Assembly (NCBI RefSeq): GCF_030816235.1
Contig: NZ_JAUSXT010000001.1
Location: forward strand, 62,001-126,000
Direction: 5' to 3'
Length of the DNA stretch: 64,000 bases
From: Microbacterium sp. W4I4
GTDB taxonomy: Bacteria > Actinomycetota > Actinomycetes > Actinomycetales > Microbacteriaceae
Both the position numbers and the translations under genes were made by a program. Each line of letters begins with the position of its first letter. The first letter of the stretch is position 1. A model generated the notes under the pieces. That model did no database searches and was not told the origin of the DNA. It was given only the letters and a program-made list of their open reading frames with translations. Positions 1-8,381 of the stretch are shown in pieces.

Positions 1-462
1 GGTGACTCCGTCCGGTACGGCGTCGCGCAGATCGGAGGAGAGCGCGGAGGAGACCTCGCCGACGTCGGCATCCGCGTCGATGGGTACGAACGCCTGCGCC
101 GCGAGACCGTCCTCGGAGACGATCACGGGGGAGGTGTCATCCTTCACGCCCTCCGCGGTGACCGCGTCGTCCAGCGCCGTGCTGAGCTTCTCCTTCAGCG
201 CGTCATCGATGGTCGCATCCGATTCGAAGACGACCACGGCGGGCAGCGAGTCCGCGCCGAGGAAATCGCCGAGCGCCTTCTGCACCTCGGTGGCCTGCGC
301 CGAGTCGGGCAGGTAGGCGGTGCGGTCGTTGGAGGAGACCTCGTCGATCTTGCCGAACAGCGGCCCGCCGAGCCCGGCTCCCGCCAGCCACAGCAGAATC
401 AGCAGGACGGACAGGAGCGTGCGTGGCCAGGTTCGGCGGGTGTTCTCAGTGCGACGCGACAT
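1..462 (-). CDS. MMPL-family membrane exporter, N-terminal part (cut by window edge)
   Basis: The first 154 residues of a transporter of the MMPL/RND superfamily, whose members export lipids or drugs from the cytoplasmic membrane. Visible are a basic N-terminus, one membrane helix at about residues 14-34 (LLSVLLILLWLAGAG), and the start of a large extracytoplasmic loop with the typical 'AYLPDSAQATEVQ' segment. The rest of the protein lies beyond base 1. The ATG at 462 has a good ribosome site (GGAAAGG) just upstream. The gene is divergent from a MarR regulator, a common arrangement for a repressor and the pump it controls. The substrate cannot be told. Family call is firm. Confidence 0.85.
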   Translation of the reverse strand, partial: MSRRTENTRRTWPRTLLSVLLILLWLAGAGLGGPLFGKIDEVSSNDRTAYLPDSAQATEVQKALGDFLGADSLPAVVVFESDATIDDALKEKLSTALDDAVTAEGVKDDTSPVIVSEDGLAAQAFVPIDADADVGEVSSALSSDLRDAVPDGVT

Positions 463-548
463 GCTGGCCTTTCCGGAAGAATCTATAGAGAAGCGTATTG
501 CTAGCCAAGCGAGAAAGCAACGAGGCGTGAGTTCGCTATGATGACGAC
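463..548. promoter_or_regulatory. Divergent promoter region with candidate MarR operator
   Basis: The 86-base gap holds both promoters. For marR, TATGAT (537-542) is six bases before the ATG, so its mRNA is probably leaderless. For the exporter, TATAGA on the minus strand (488-483) is a likely -10. Between them lies TTGCTAGCCAA (498-508), an imperfect inverted repeat around GCTAGC and similar to many MarR sites. Operator function is inferred. Confidence 0.5.
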
Positions 549-1109
549 ATGGGTGAGGATCAGGACGTCTCGGTGTACGACGTCGACTCCAGCGATCCTC
601 AGCAGATCCTCATCGATCGCACCGGAATGGCTGCTCCTGACATCCGTCAGATCAGCGAGCTGATGGCGGCGCTGGGGCAGCTCCGCGAAGCCGAGGAGCA
701 CCTCTCCGAGGCCTCCCGGCGCTACATGCGGCTCAATGAGACCGACATGCGGGCGCTGCACTATCTGATCGTGTGCGCCCACCAGAACTTCATCGCGACC
801 CCGGGCGGCATCTCGCATCATCTGCGAATATCGTCGGCATCGACCACCAAGCTCCTGGACCGACTCGAACGCGGAGGGCACATCATCCGCGCGCCTCACC
901 CGACCGACCGGCGGGCGCTCGCGATCTCCATCACCCCGGAGACGCACCAGGCGGCGATGGAGACGGTGGGACGCCAGCAGGCCAAGCGCTTCTATGCGGC
1001 CGCACGCCTCACCCCGGCGGAACGCGATGTCGTCATCCGCTTCGTCCGGGACATGGCGCAGGAGATCGCGCCCGGAGATGAGCCCTGGGCGCAGCCCACG
1101 GAGGAGTGA
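549..1109 (+). CDS. MarR-family transcriptional regulator
   Basis: A 186-residue winged-helix regulator. The HTH is near residues 84-108 (GGISHHLRISSASTTKLLDR) and the wing carries the family's DRR motif at 120-122, followed by the C-terminal dimerisation helices. The first 30 or so residues are an acidic extension. The ATG at 549 is chosen because a -10 box (TATGAT, 537-542) ends six bases before it and there is no Shine-Dalgarno site. The likely role is repression of the divergent MMPL exporter and of itself, relieved by a small ligand. That link rests on gene position and a candidate operator in the shared gap. Confidence 0.9.
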   Translation: MGEDQDVSVYDVDSSDPQQILIDRTGMAAPDIRQISELMAALGQLREAEEHLSEASRRYMRLNETDMRALHYLIVCAHQNFIATPGGISHHLRISSASTTKLLDRLERGGHIIRAPHPTDRRALAISITPETHQAAMETVGRQQAKRFYAAARLTPAERDVVIRFVRDMAQEIAPGDEPWAQPTEE

Positions 1110-1151
1110 CGATCCCGCCCGCCGGCACTCAACCGTGCCTAGAGTGTGGTC

Positions 1152-1313
1152 ATGGACAAGAAGCGACCGGGGGAGCCCGAGCGGCCGGCGGCCGTCGAGG
1201 CCGAGGAGGCGCTGCGCGATGCCGACACCGCGGTCGACGCGGCCAAGGCCGAGGCGCGGCGCTGGGGAGGCTCCGACAAGAAGCCCACCGAGCCGAAGGA
1301 TCGCTTCTGGTGA
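1152..1313 (+). CDS. Small charged hypothetical protein (53 aa)
   Basis: A 53-residue open frame starting MDKKRPGEPERP and ending KKPTEPKDRFW. It is highly charged, with an Ala/Glu/Asp-rich stretch likely to be helical and no membrane segment. It has its own promoter: TAGAGT (1140-1145) lies six bases before the ATG. Its stop overlaps the GTG start of the acetyltransferase gene (GTGA), so the two are probably translated together. I do not recognise a family. The promoter spacing, codon pattern and coupling make it a real gene; its function is unknown. Confidence 0.7.
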   Translation: MDKKRPGEPERPAAVEAEEALRDADTAVDAAKAEARRWGGSDKKPTEPKDRFW

Positions 1314-2179
1314 GTTGGATTCCGGTGACCGAACCCGCCCGTCGGCGTGAACTGCTCACGGCGGCGGTCGGGCGCGCCCATGCCGCGAAGGCGTCGGCGG
1401 AGCGCCGCGAACTCGCGGTCCCCGAGACGGATCAGGGCGAGATCTGGACGACCGAGGACGGCGCCACGATCGTCTGGGCGATGCCCGACGAGTACCGGAT
1501 CGTGCTGGCTGATCTGCTCACGCACGAGACCGACCCCGCGGCGGTGTGGCGCCTGCTCGAGGAGCTCGCGGGAGAGGCCGGCTGGTCGGGGGCCTGGAGT
1601 GTCAGCGCCTATGCGGGCCAGGGCAGGGTGGCGGCGCTCGTCGGGGCCGCGCGCGCCACGCGCGTGGCGACGAAGATGCGTGTCGCCGTGGCCGGCGTCC
1701 CTGCACCTGAGGGCATCCGGCTGCATCCGATGGGCGACGCGGACTACTCGGCCTTCCGGGCCGTCGCCGACGAGGAGTACGCGCAGGAGCGATTCGATTC
1801 GGGCTCGGAGCCGACGATCGAGGCCGCCCGACGCGTCGCGGAGGAGCAGATGTTCGAACTGCTGCCGGAGGGCCCGCGGACACCGGGCCACAGGCTGTGG
1901 GTCGTGCGCGATCGCGACGATCGGCGAGCGGGCATGCTGTGGGTGCATTTCGGCGAGGGTGTGGCGTTCATCTACGACATCGCCATGGACGAGGACCGCC
2001 GCGGGCAGGGTCTGGGCACGCAGACCCTGCGTGCGGCCGCCGAGGAGACGGCGCGCGCCGGAGCGGACGTGTTGGCGCTGAACGTCTTCGGCAGCAACGA
2101 GAACGCGCGACGGCTGTACACACGCGAGGGCTACCGGGAGACCGAGACGATCTGGTCCGTGCCGATCGTGGCGCGCTGA
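1310..2179 (+). CDS. GNAT-family N-acetyltransferase
   Basis: A 289-residue protein whose C-terminal half is a GNAT acetyltransferase, transferring an acetyl group from acetyl-CoA to an unknown amine. The acetyl-CoA binding motif is DRRGQGLGT at about residues 229-237, and the late strand/helix 'LNVFGSNENARRLY' follows. The first 120 residues match no family I know and may set substrate choice. The GTG start at 1310 overlaps the stop of the 53-residue gene. The gene ends 16 bases from the convergent dnaE2 stop, with no clear terminator between them. Confidence 0.85.
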   Translation: MSWIPVTEPARRRELLTAAVGRAHAAKASAERRELAVPETDQGEIWTTEDGATIVWAMPDEYRIVLADLLTHETDPAAVWRLLEELAGEAGWSGAWSVSAYAGQGRVAALVGAARATRVATKMRVAVAGVPAPEGIRLHPMGDADYSAFRAVADEEYAQERFDSGSEPTIEAARRVAEEQMFELLPEGPRTPGHRLWVVRDRDDRRAGMLWVHFGEGVAFIYDIAMDEDRRGQGLGTQTLRAAAEETARAGADVLALNVFGSNENARRLYTREGYRETETIWSVPIVAR

Positions 2180-2195
2180 CCAGGGCATCCGCGTG

Positions 2196-5100
2196 TCACC
2201 GGAAGTCCCGCGAACGGTGCGCGAGGCCGGTGCGCAGGTCCTCGAAGGCATCCGCCAGCACGTTCGCGACGCCCTCGGGTGAGCGCTCCAGGATGCCGCG
2301 GACGATGAGTGCTGGGGAGTCGCGGGCGACCCGCCGGTAGCGGGCCCATACGCCCGTCGTGCAGATCACGTTCACCAGCCCGTGCTCGTCCTCCAGGTTC
2401 AGGAAGGTGACGCCGCTGGCCGTGGCCGGCCGCTGCCGGTGGGTGACGACGCCGGCCACCTCGATGCGCCGTCCCTCCTCGTGGCTGCGCAGGTCGGCCG
2501 AGGTCAGCACCCCGCGCTCGGTCAGCGCGGCGCGCAGGTGCGCCATCGGGTGGTCGTCGGTGGACACCCCGGTGGCCCAGAGATCCGCGGCCAGCCGTTC
2601 GTACCCGCTCTGATCCGCGAACAGCGGCGGCTGCACGGCCACGGCCGTGCCGGGCAGGAAGCGCGCGCGGTCCTCGGCGGCGGCTCCCGCCAGCCAGATC
2701 CCCTCGCGCCTGCTCAGGCCCAGGCACTCGAACGCCCCGGCGGTGGCCAGCGCCTCCAGCTGGCTCGCGGTGGCATCCGTGCGCCGCACCAGATCGTGCA
2801 GGTCGCGGAACGGCCCCTGCTCGTCCCGTGTGGAGACGATCCGCTCGGCCAGCTTCGCACCGATCCCGCGGATGCCGCTGAGCCCCAGCCGCACGGCGAA
2901 CCGGCCGTCGCGGCGGTGCGCGGCCGACTCGTCGGGCGCTGTGCGGTCGAACGCGCCCACCGGCGGCTGCGGCACGAGCAGGCAGGAGTCCAGGCCGGTG
3001 GGTTCCGTGCCGTCTTCCATCCGCTCCAGGCCGTCCAGGGTTGCGGAGGCGTGCAGGTCCGGTCGCAGCACCTGCACGCCGTGATGGCGGGCGTCGGAGG
3101 TGAGCGAGGACGCCGAGTAGAACCCCATCGGCTGAGAGCGCAGCAGCCCCGCCAGGAACGCCGCCGGGTAGTGCAGCTTCAGCCAGGAGCTGGCGTAGAC
3201 GAGCAGCGCGAAGGACAGCGAGTGCGACTCGGCGAACCCGAAGTTCGAGAACGCCTGGATCTGCGCGTAGATGCGGTCGGACATCTCCTCGCTCAGGCCC
3301 TTCTCGCGCATCCCGGTGTACAGGGACTCCCGGATCTTGTCGATCTTCTCCAGCCCGCGCTTGGAGCCCATCGCCCGGCGCAGCAGATCGGCCTCGTCGG
3401 CGGTGCAGTCGCCGAGCACCGTCGCCATCTGGATCAGCTGCTCCTGGAAGACCGGGATGCCCAGGGTGCGCTCCAGCACCGGCTCGAGCACCGGATGTGC
3501 ATAGGTCACCGTGTCCTGGCCCAGCTTGCGCCGCACGAACGGGTGCACCGCCCCGCCCTGGATGGGTCCGGGGCGGATCAGCGCGATCTGGATGGCCAGC
3601 TCGTAGAACTCCCGCGGCTGCAGGCGCGGCAGCAGCCCCATCTGCGCGCGGGACTCCACCTGGAACACCCCGATGGAATCGGCCCGGCAGAGCATGTCGT
3701 ACACCGCGGCCTCCTCCTTGGGGATGCCGTCCAGCGTCCACACCTCGCCCGTCGTCTCTTCGATCAGATCGAAGCAGTGCCGCAGTGCCGACAGCATCCC
3801 GAGCCCCAGCAGGTCGAACTTCACCAGGCCCATCCAGGCGGCGTCGTCCTTGTCCCACTGGATGACCGTGCGGTCCTGCATGCGGGCGTGCTCCACCGGC
3901 ACCACCTCGCCGACCGGCTGGGCGGTGAGCACCATCCCGCCGGAGTGGATGCCGAGGTGCCGCGGCGCCTTCAGCAGCTCGCCCGCGTACGTCAGCACGT
4001 CGGCGGGGATGTCATTGCCCTCCGCGGCCTCGATCCCCGCGCCCCAGCCGTCGACCTGCTTCGACCAGGCGTCCTGCTGACCGGGGGAGTGCCCCAGCGC
4101 CCTGGCCATGTCGCGCACGGCGTTCTTCGGCCGGTACTGGATGACGTTCGCCACCTGCGCCGCGCGCTCGCGGCCGTAGGTGCGGTAGACCCACTGGATG
4201 ATCTCCTCACGACGGCTGGAGTCGAAGTCCACATCGATGTCCGGCTCCTCGTTGCGGGTGGTGGCGAGGAAGCGTTCGAACGGCAGGCCGTACAGGATCG
4301 GATCGACCGCGGTGATGCCCAGCAGGTAGCAGACCGCGCTCGCCGCGGCCGATCCGCGACCCTGACAGAGGATGCCGCGGCGCCTGGCCTCTTCGACGAT
4401 GCCGTGCACGATGAGGAAGTAGCCGGGGAAGTCCTTCTCGGCGATGACGTTCAGCTCGCGCTCGATGCGGCGGCGCCCCGCGTCGTCGATGCGCGGGTAC
4501 TTGGCCGGGACCGCCGCCCAGACCAGCGCGCGCAGATGACTCATCGGCGTCTCGCCCGCCGGCACCTCCTGCTGCGGCAGGGCGGGTTTGGCCCTGCGCA
4601 GCGGGAAGGCGCTCTCGGCGGCGATGCGCAGCCCGTTCGAGATCGCGCCGGGATAGCGGCGGAACCGCGCGGTCATCTCGGCGCCGCTGCGCAGGTGCGC
4701 GGCGGCATGCACGGGCAGCCAGCCGTCCAGGTCGTCCATGCTGCGGGTGGCCCGCACCGCGGCGATGGCCTCGGCGAGTCCCGCCTTCTCGGGCGTCGCA
4801 TAGTGCACGTTGCCTGTCGCGACGACCGGCAGGTGCAGTTCTCCGGCGAGGCGTGCGAGAGCGTCGTTGCGGCGACTGTCCAGCGGGTCGCCGTGATCGA
4901 GCAGCTCGACGGCCACCCTGTCCTGCCCGAACAGGTCGACCAGCCGGCGCAGCGGCGTGCCGGGATCGCCCTGGTCCAGTCCGCGGCGCACACCGCCCTT
5001 GCGGCATCCGGTCAGGATCGTCCAGTGCCCTCCGGCGCTGGCGACCAGATCGTCCAGGTCGTAGCGCGGTCGTCCCTTCTCGCCGCCGCGCAGCTGGGCG

Positions 5101-5651
5101 CGGGTGATGGCCCCGGCCAGCCGGTGATACCCCTCCACACCGTCCGCCAGCACGAGCAGATGCTCGCCCACCGGGTCGGGAGTGCCCGTGCGGCCCAGCC
5201 CCTTCGACAGGCTCAGGCCCTTCGACAGGCTTAGGGACCCATCAGCAGGCTCGCCGAGCGACAGCTCCGCGCCGAAGACGGTCTGCACGCCGGTGAGCTC
5301 GGCGGCCTCGGCGAAGCGCGCCGCACCGTAGAAGCCGTCGTGGTCGGTGATCGCCAGTGCCGTCAGCCCCAGACCCTCGGCCTCGGCCAGCAGGTCGTCG
5401 GGGGAGGAGGCCCCGTCGAGGAAGGAGTACGACGAGTGCGCGTGCAGCTCGGCGTAGGGCACCGCGTCCTCGGGGCGTACGACGGCGGGCCGGGATGCCG
5501 GCGGCCGGTGCCTGCTCAACGGGGTGGGCGTCTCGCGATGCGCGGCGGGCTCGGCGGATGCCGGTATCGGATCCGCCAGTGCTGGATCGGTGGGGGCGCT
5601 CAGCGTCCGCGCCAGCTGGGACCAGGGCAGCTTCGGGTTGTCGAAGCCCAT
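2196..5651 (-). CDS. dnaE2: Error-prone DNA polymerase DnaE2 (ImuC)
   Basis: A 1151-residue C-family polymerase alpha subunit of the error-prone type, used for translesion synthesis and damage-induced mutagenesis with ImuA and ImuB. A PHP domain follows a proline-rich 65-residue leader (HAH at 70-72, ITDHDG at 101-106). The polymerase active-site motif PDIDVDFD is at about 470-477, and an OB fold is near the C-terminus. The start is the ATG that overlaps the imuB stop (TGATG), so translation is coupled. Residues 139-151 (SLSLSKGLSLSKG) are encoded by two copies of a short genomic repeat (5199-5240) lying in frame in the PHP domain. A second, replicative dnaE is present at 55904. Confidence 0.95.
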   Translation of the reverse strand: MGFDNPKLPWSQLARTLSAPTDPALADPIPASAEPAAHRETPTPLSRHRPPASRPAVVRPEDAVPYAELHAHSSYSFLDGASSPDDLLAEAEGLGLTALAITDHDGFYGAARFAEAAELTGVQTVFGAELSLGEPADGSLSLSKGLSLSKGLGRTGTPDPVGEHLLVLADGVEGYHRLAGAITRAQLRGGEKGRPRYDLDDLVASAGGHWTILTGCRKGGVRRGLDQGDPGTPLRRLVDLFGQDRVAVELLDHGDPLDSRRNDALARLAGELHLPVVATGNVHYATPEKAGLAEAIAAVRATRSMDDLDGWLPVHAAAHLRSGAEMTARFRRYPGAISNGLRIAAESAFPLRRAKPALPQQEVPAGETPMSHLRALVWAAVPAKYPRIDDAGRRRIERELNVIAEKDFPGYFLIVHGIVEEARRRGILCQGRGSAAASAVCYLLGITAVDPILYGLPFERFLATTRNEEPDIDVDFDSSRREEIIQWVYRTYGRERAAQVANVIQYRPKNAVRDMARALGHSPGQQDAWSKQVDGWGAGIEAAEGNDIPADVLTYAGELLKAPRHLGIHSGGMVLTAQPVGEVVPVEHARMQDRTVIQWDKDDAAWMGLVKFDLLGLGMLSALRHCFDLIEETTGEVWTLDGIPKEEAAVYDMLCRADSIGVFQVESRAQMGLLPRLQPREFYELAIQIALIRPGPIQGGAVHPFVRRKLGQDTVTYAHPVLEPVLERTLGIPVFQEQLIQMATVLGDCTADEADLLRRAMGSKRGLEKIDKIRESLYTGMREKGLSEEMSDRIYAQIQAFSNFGFAESHSLSFALLVYASSWLKLHYPAAFLAGLLRSQPMGFYSASSLTSDARHHGVQVLRPDLHASATLDGLERMEDGTEPTGLDSCLLVPQPPVGAFDRTAPDESAAHRRDGRFAVRLGLSGIRGIGAKLAERIVSTRDEQGPFRDLHDLVRRTDATASQLEALATAGAFECLGLSRREGIWLAGAAAEDRARFLPGTAVAVQPPLFADQSGYERLAADLWATGVSTDDHPMAHLRAALTERGVLTSADLRSHEEGRRIEVAGVVTHRQRPATASGVTFLNLEDEHGLVNVICTTGVWARYRRVARDSPALIVRGILERSPEGVANVLADAFEDLRTGLAHRSRDFR
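5199..5242 (-). repeat. Two tandem TTCGACAGGCTCAG repeats inside dnaE2
   Basis: Two copies of the unit CCCTTCGACAGGCTCAGG (second copy with TTAGG) lie head to tail in dnaE2. The same unit fills the def/fadD gap at 23427-23525. In this reading direction they encode SLSLSKG twice, a patch unrelated to PHP-domain sequence. Confidence 0.85.
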
Positions 5652-7231
5652 CAGCGGTACCGCCCCTCGGCCCACCAGCCGTCATCGGAGTGCAGCACCA
5701 GCCAGGCGCGGTGCTGGGCGTCCAGCAGCTGGAAGCGATGTCCCGATCGGCTGCGCGCGGCATCCCAGCGGTGCTCGTGCACGGGCCAGGGGCCGGCCCA
5801 GCCGATCACCTCGCTGTCGTCGATGAGAGCGGGCGGATGCGGCATCTCGCCGCGCTCGCCGATGACGACGGCAGCGCCCTCGGCATCCGTCACCCGCACC
5901 GGGCGCAGGGGAACGAAGATCTCGGCGGGCAGCGGATCCGGCAGGCTCCCCGGCCAGGGCTGGGCGGGGTCGCGCTCCATGACCGGACGCTCGCCCCACG
6001 GCGTCATCACCTGCCGATCGGCGAGCAGACGGCCGCCCGACACAGCGGCGGTCGTGACGGCCATGTGCCCGAGCATCGTCTGCACCCGCGAGACGGCATG
6101 GTGCAGGCGCTCATCCGTCCCGGAGCCGAACAGGCCGATCTGGTGATGCGCGGCATCGTCCACCGCCACCGGGACGATGCGCACGGCGACGATCCCACGG
6201 AAGGCGTGCGCGGCATCGGCATCCTCCCCGGACTGCGCCGCCCGCGCGGACTCCGCCGCGAGCGCCTCGAGCTGCCAGCGGACCCGGTCGACGAGGTCGC
6301 CCTCGTCGAAGCAGGTCGGATGCAGCCAGGTGCGCGAGGACACCGCCCCGTCGTCGTCGGTGAGGTCGATGCGCACCTCGGTGCACACCACGGAGGCGTC
6401 GGCGAGGGCGAGCATCACGGCATCCGCCGTCTGCCGCACGGCGAAGGCGATCTGATCGGACTGCCCCAGCGGCGTCTCGAAGGCGGCCTCCCTGGCCAGC
6501 TGCGGGTCGGGAGGACGCGGGGTCAGCGGCCGGGAATCCGCGCCGCGGGTGAGGGCGTGCAGACGCGCGCCGTGCTCGCCGAAGCGCTCCCGCACCGCCG
6601 TGGTCTCCAGTGCGGCGAACTCGCCGAGCGTGGTGATCCCCAGTCGGCGCAGCAGATCCGCCAGCTCCGGCTCGCCGAGCACCTGCAGGGGCAGCGGGGC
6701 CAGGAACGCCCTGGCCTCGCGTGAGGGGATCACCGACCAGGCGTGCTCCGCCGTGGTCGCGCGCGCGGCCAGCTCGGCGGTGAACATCCCGTCGGCGACG
6801 CCGATCCGCGTCTCGGCGTACCCGGCCTCGGCGAGGATGCCGCGCAGCGCGGCGGCGGCTCCCTCCTCGCCCCCGTGATAGCGCGAGATGCCGCGGGAGC
6901 GGAGCGCGGCGAGCCCCGGACGCAGCAGGTGCACGCCGGGAGCATGCTCCTCGATCAGACGCAGCACGGGCAGGAAGGCCCGCTCATCCTGCGAAGGGTC
7001 GTGCGGCAGCATCCGCAGCGACGGCATCCTGCTCTGCGCGAGTCGGCGGCGCTGGCCGACGCGCACGCCGTGCGCCCGTGCGGATTCCGTGCAGGCGGTG
7101 ACGACCCCGCCGTGCACGAGGGCAGTGGGCGGATGCGGCGGGGCGGCGCCCAGTGCCGCACGCAGCGGCCAATCCGGAAACCACAGCACGTGCATCCGCA
7201 CGGGTTCTGCGGCATCCACGCTGGCATCCAT
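5651..7231 (-). CDS. imuB: ImuB-like Y-family DNA polymerase homologue (mutasome subunit)
   Basis: A 526-residue Y-family polymerase relative. The N-terminal 'HVLWFPDWPLRAA' stands where active enzymes have the catalytic Asp in a DMDAFF-type motif, and the later SIDE motif is replaced by a stretch near 'LRPGLAALRSRG'. The catalytic acids therefore appear lost, as in known ImuB proteins, which act as the hub that joins DnaE2 to the beta clamp. A DUF6504-like C-terminal tail is plausible. The ATG at 7231 overlaps the imuA stop (TGATG); a GTG one codon upstream is an alternative. The order imuA-imuB-dnaE2 supports the call. Confidence 0.9.
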   Translation of the reverse strand: MDASVDAAEPVRMHVLWFPDWPLRAALGAAPPHPPTALVHGGVVTACTESARAHGVRVGQRRRLAQSRMPSLRMLPHDPSQDERAFLPVLRLIEEHAPGVHLLRPGLAALRSRGISRYHGGEEGAAAALRGILAEAGYAETRIGVADGMFTAELAARATTAEHAWSVIPSREARAFLAPLPLQVLGEPELADLLRRLGITTLGEFAALETTAVRERFGEHGARLHALTRGADSRPLTPRPPDPQLAREAAFETPLGQSDQIAFAVRQTADAVMLALADASVVCTEVRIDLTDDDGAVSSRTWLHPTCFDEGDLVDRVRWQLEALAAESARAAQSGEDADAAHAFRGIVAVRIVPVAVDDAAHHQIGLFGSGTDERLHHAVSRVQTMLGHMAVTTAAVSGGRLLADRQVMTPWGERPVMERDPAQPWPGSLPDPLPAEIFVPLRPVRVTDAEGAAVVIGERGEMPHPPALIDDSEVIGWAGPWPVHEHRWDAARSRSGHRFQLLDAQHRAWLVLHSDDGWWAEGRYR

Positions 7232-7971
7232 CACGCCACCGCCCAGCGCGGGTAGGCGGGCTCGGACCCTTCGACGAGCTCAGGGGCCCAATCCTTCGCG
7301 GTCACCGGAGCCGCCTCGATCGCTCCGAGCCCACCGGGCAGCTGCACCCGCAGGCTCTGCGGGCGCGGAGTCGACCGGGTCTGGGCGGTGAGCGTCACCG
7401 TGCGCTCCGACAGCAGTCCCCAGCCCTCGCCGAGACCCTCCCAGTGCGGATCGTGCAGGCTGATCAGCCCTTCGCTCTGCGGCCAGGTCGACGTGGTCAG
7501 CACCGTGCAGCCGCGGTCGCGCAACCGCGCGGCCAGCCTGGCGGCATCCGCATCGCGCACCGACGTGCCGGGATGGACCGCGATCAGCGGCACCACCTCG
7601 GCCAGCGCGGAGACCACCGCCAGCCAGCGCTCGGCGGGCGCGGGCACCAGGATCAGCCGCGACAGGTCGATGCCGAAGCCCGCGGCCGCCTCCAGCCCGA
7701 GGGTGGGCATGCCCACGGCGGCGCACCAGCTGCCGCGCTGCGAGACGGCGCTCATCAGTGCGAAGATCAGACTCGGCGAGGGGGAGACCGAGTACACCGC
7801 TCCGGTCTGCAGGCCGCGCTCGGGCAGCAGATCCTGCAGCACGGGATGCAGCGGCAGCGTCGCATCGTCGCTGCGACGACGCTGCATGCGCCCGATCTCC
7901 CGGCGCAGGCGGAGGATGTCCCCCGCCCGCTCATCGGCGGGGGAGAGCGCCGCGATCGTTCCGATCCCCAT
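7231..7971 (-). CDS. imuA: ImuA-like RecA-fold mutasome protein
   Basis: A 246-residue protein with a weak RecA-like fold (GAVYSVSPSPSLIFALMSAV in place of a proper Walker A loop). It matches the ImuA' proteins of actinobacterial mutasomes, which link the complex to RecA. It is the first gene of the operon. I place the start at the ATG at 7971, because GAGGA lies seven bases upstream and the longer frame reads through the SOS boxes. About ten residues from the end is WAPELVEGSEP, encoded by another copy of the TTCGA-type repeat (7267-7289). Direct LexA control is very likely from the two boxes upstream. Confidence 0.85.
   Translation of the reverse strand: MGIGTIAALSPADERAGDILRLRREIGRMQRRRSDDATLPLHPVLQDLLPERGLQTGAVYSVSPSPSLIFALMSAVSQRGSWCAAVGMPTLGLEAAAGFGIDLSRLILVPAPAERWLAVVSALAEVVPLIAVHPGTSVRDADAARLAARLRDRGCTVLTTSTWPQSEGLISLHDPHWEGLGEGWGLLSERTVTLTAQTRSTPRPQSLRVQLPGGLGAIEAAPVTAKDWAPELVEGSEPAYPRWAVA
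7267..7289 (-). repeat. TTCGACGAGCTCAGG repeat inside imuA 3' end
   Basis: CCCTTCGACGAGCTCAGGGGCCC is a variant of the unit found in dnaE2 and beside def. On the coding strand it yields PELVEG, in frame, near the ImuA C-terminus. Confidence 0.75.
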
Positions 7972-7981
7972 GCATCCATCC

Positions 7982-7997
7982 TCGAAGAAATATTCGA
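7982..7997. promoter_or_regulatory. LexA (SOS) box 1 upstream of imuA
   Basis: TCGAAGAAATATTCGA: half sites TCGAA and TTCGA separated by six bases. It fits the actinobacterial LexA box TCGAAC-N4-GTTCGA except for the two inner bases. It lies 10 bases before the imuA start, where a bound repressor would block transcription. Confidence 0.8.
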
Positions 7998-8001
7998 ATA
8001 A

Positions 8002-8017
8002 TTCAAGTCCACTTCGA
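8002..8017. promoter_or_regulatory. LexA (SOS) box 2 upstream of imuA
   Basis: TTCAAGTCCACTTCGA, a weaker match with one perfect half (TTCGA) and one changed half (TTCAA). Its centre is exactly 20 bases, about two helical turns, from the centre of box 1, so two LexA dimers could sit on the same DNA face. Confidence 0.6.
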
Positions 8018-8072
8018 AGACTAGATCGCACATCCGACATCGAGAGTGCGCGGTGCGGGCTAGGCTGGAAGG

Positions 8073-8363
8073 ATGCAGATCGAGTTCGAGAGCGAGGTCA
8101 CGCTCTGGGATGCCCGGACGGAATCCTGGTTCTTCGCGACGCTGCCCGAGGAGCTCTCCGGCGAGATCCGCGAGCTGCCCAGTCCGCGGCGCGGCTTCGG
8201 CTCGCTGCGGGTGCAGGCGCGGATCGGGCTCACGGTCTGGACGACCTCGATCTTCTTCAGCGGATCCGCGTTCGTGCTGCCGCTGAAGAAGCAGGTGCGC
8301 CAGGCGCAGGGGATCGCGGCGGGGGACGTCATCACGGTGGATCTCGACATCCTCGACGTGTGA
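8073..8363 (+). CDS. DUF1905 domain protein
   Basis: A 96-residue protein matching DUF1905: a start like 'IEFESEVTLW', a middle 'GFGSLRVQARIG', and an end 'AGDVITVDLDI'. The family is a small beta-rich fold of unknown function, sometimes joined to a YdeI/OmpD-associated domain that is absent here. TAGGCT (8061-8066) lies six bases before the ATG, so it is probably expressed as a leaderless, single-gene transcript. It is divergent from imuA, about 100 bases away and beyond both SOS boxes. Whether it is part of the SOS response cannot be told. Confidence 0.85.
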   Translation: MQIEFESEVTLWDARTESWFFATLPEELSGEIRELPSPRRGFGSLRVQARIGLTVWTTSIFFSGSAFVLPLKKQVRQAQGIAAGDVITVDLDILDV

Positions 8364-8381
8364 GGGTCTCTGCGCCCGAGG

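Noticed and set aside
2382..5234. A 950-codon open frame on the plus strand opposite dnaE2
   Set aside because: It is antisense to a complete, motif-rich DnaE2. Its composition (Arg/Gln/His/Leu-rich) is that of a GC-rich shadow frame, with no recognisable domain.
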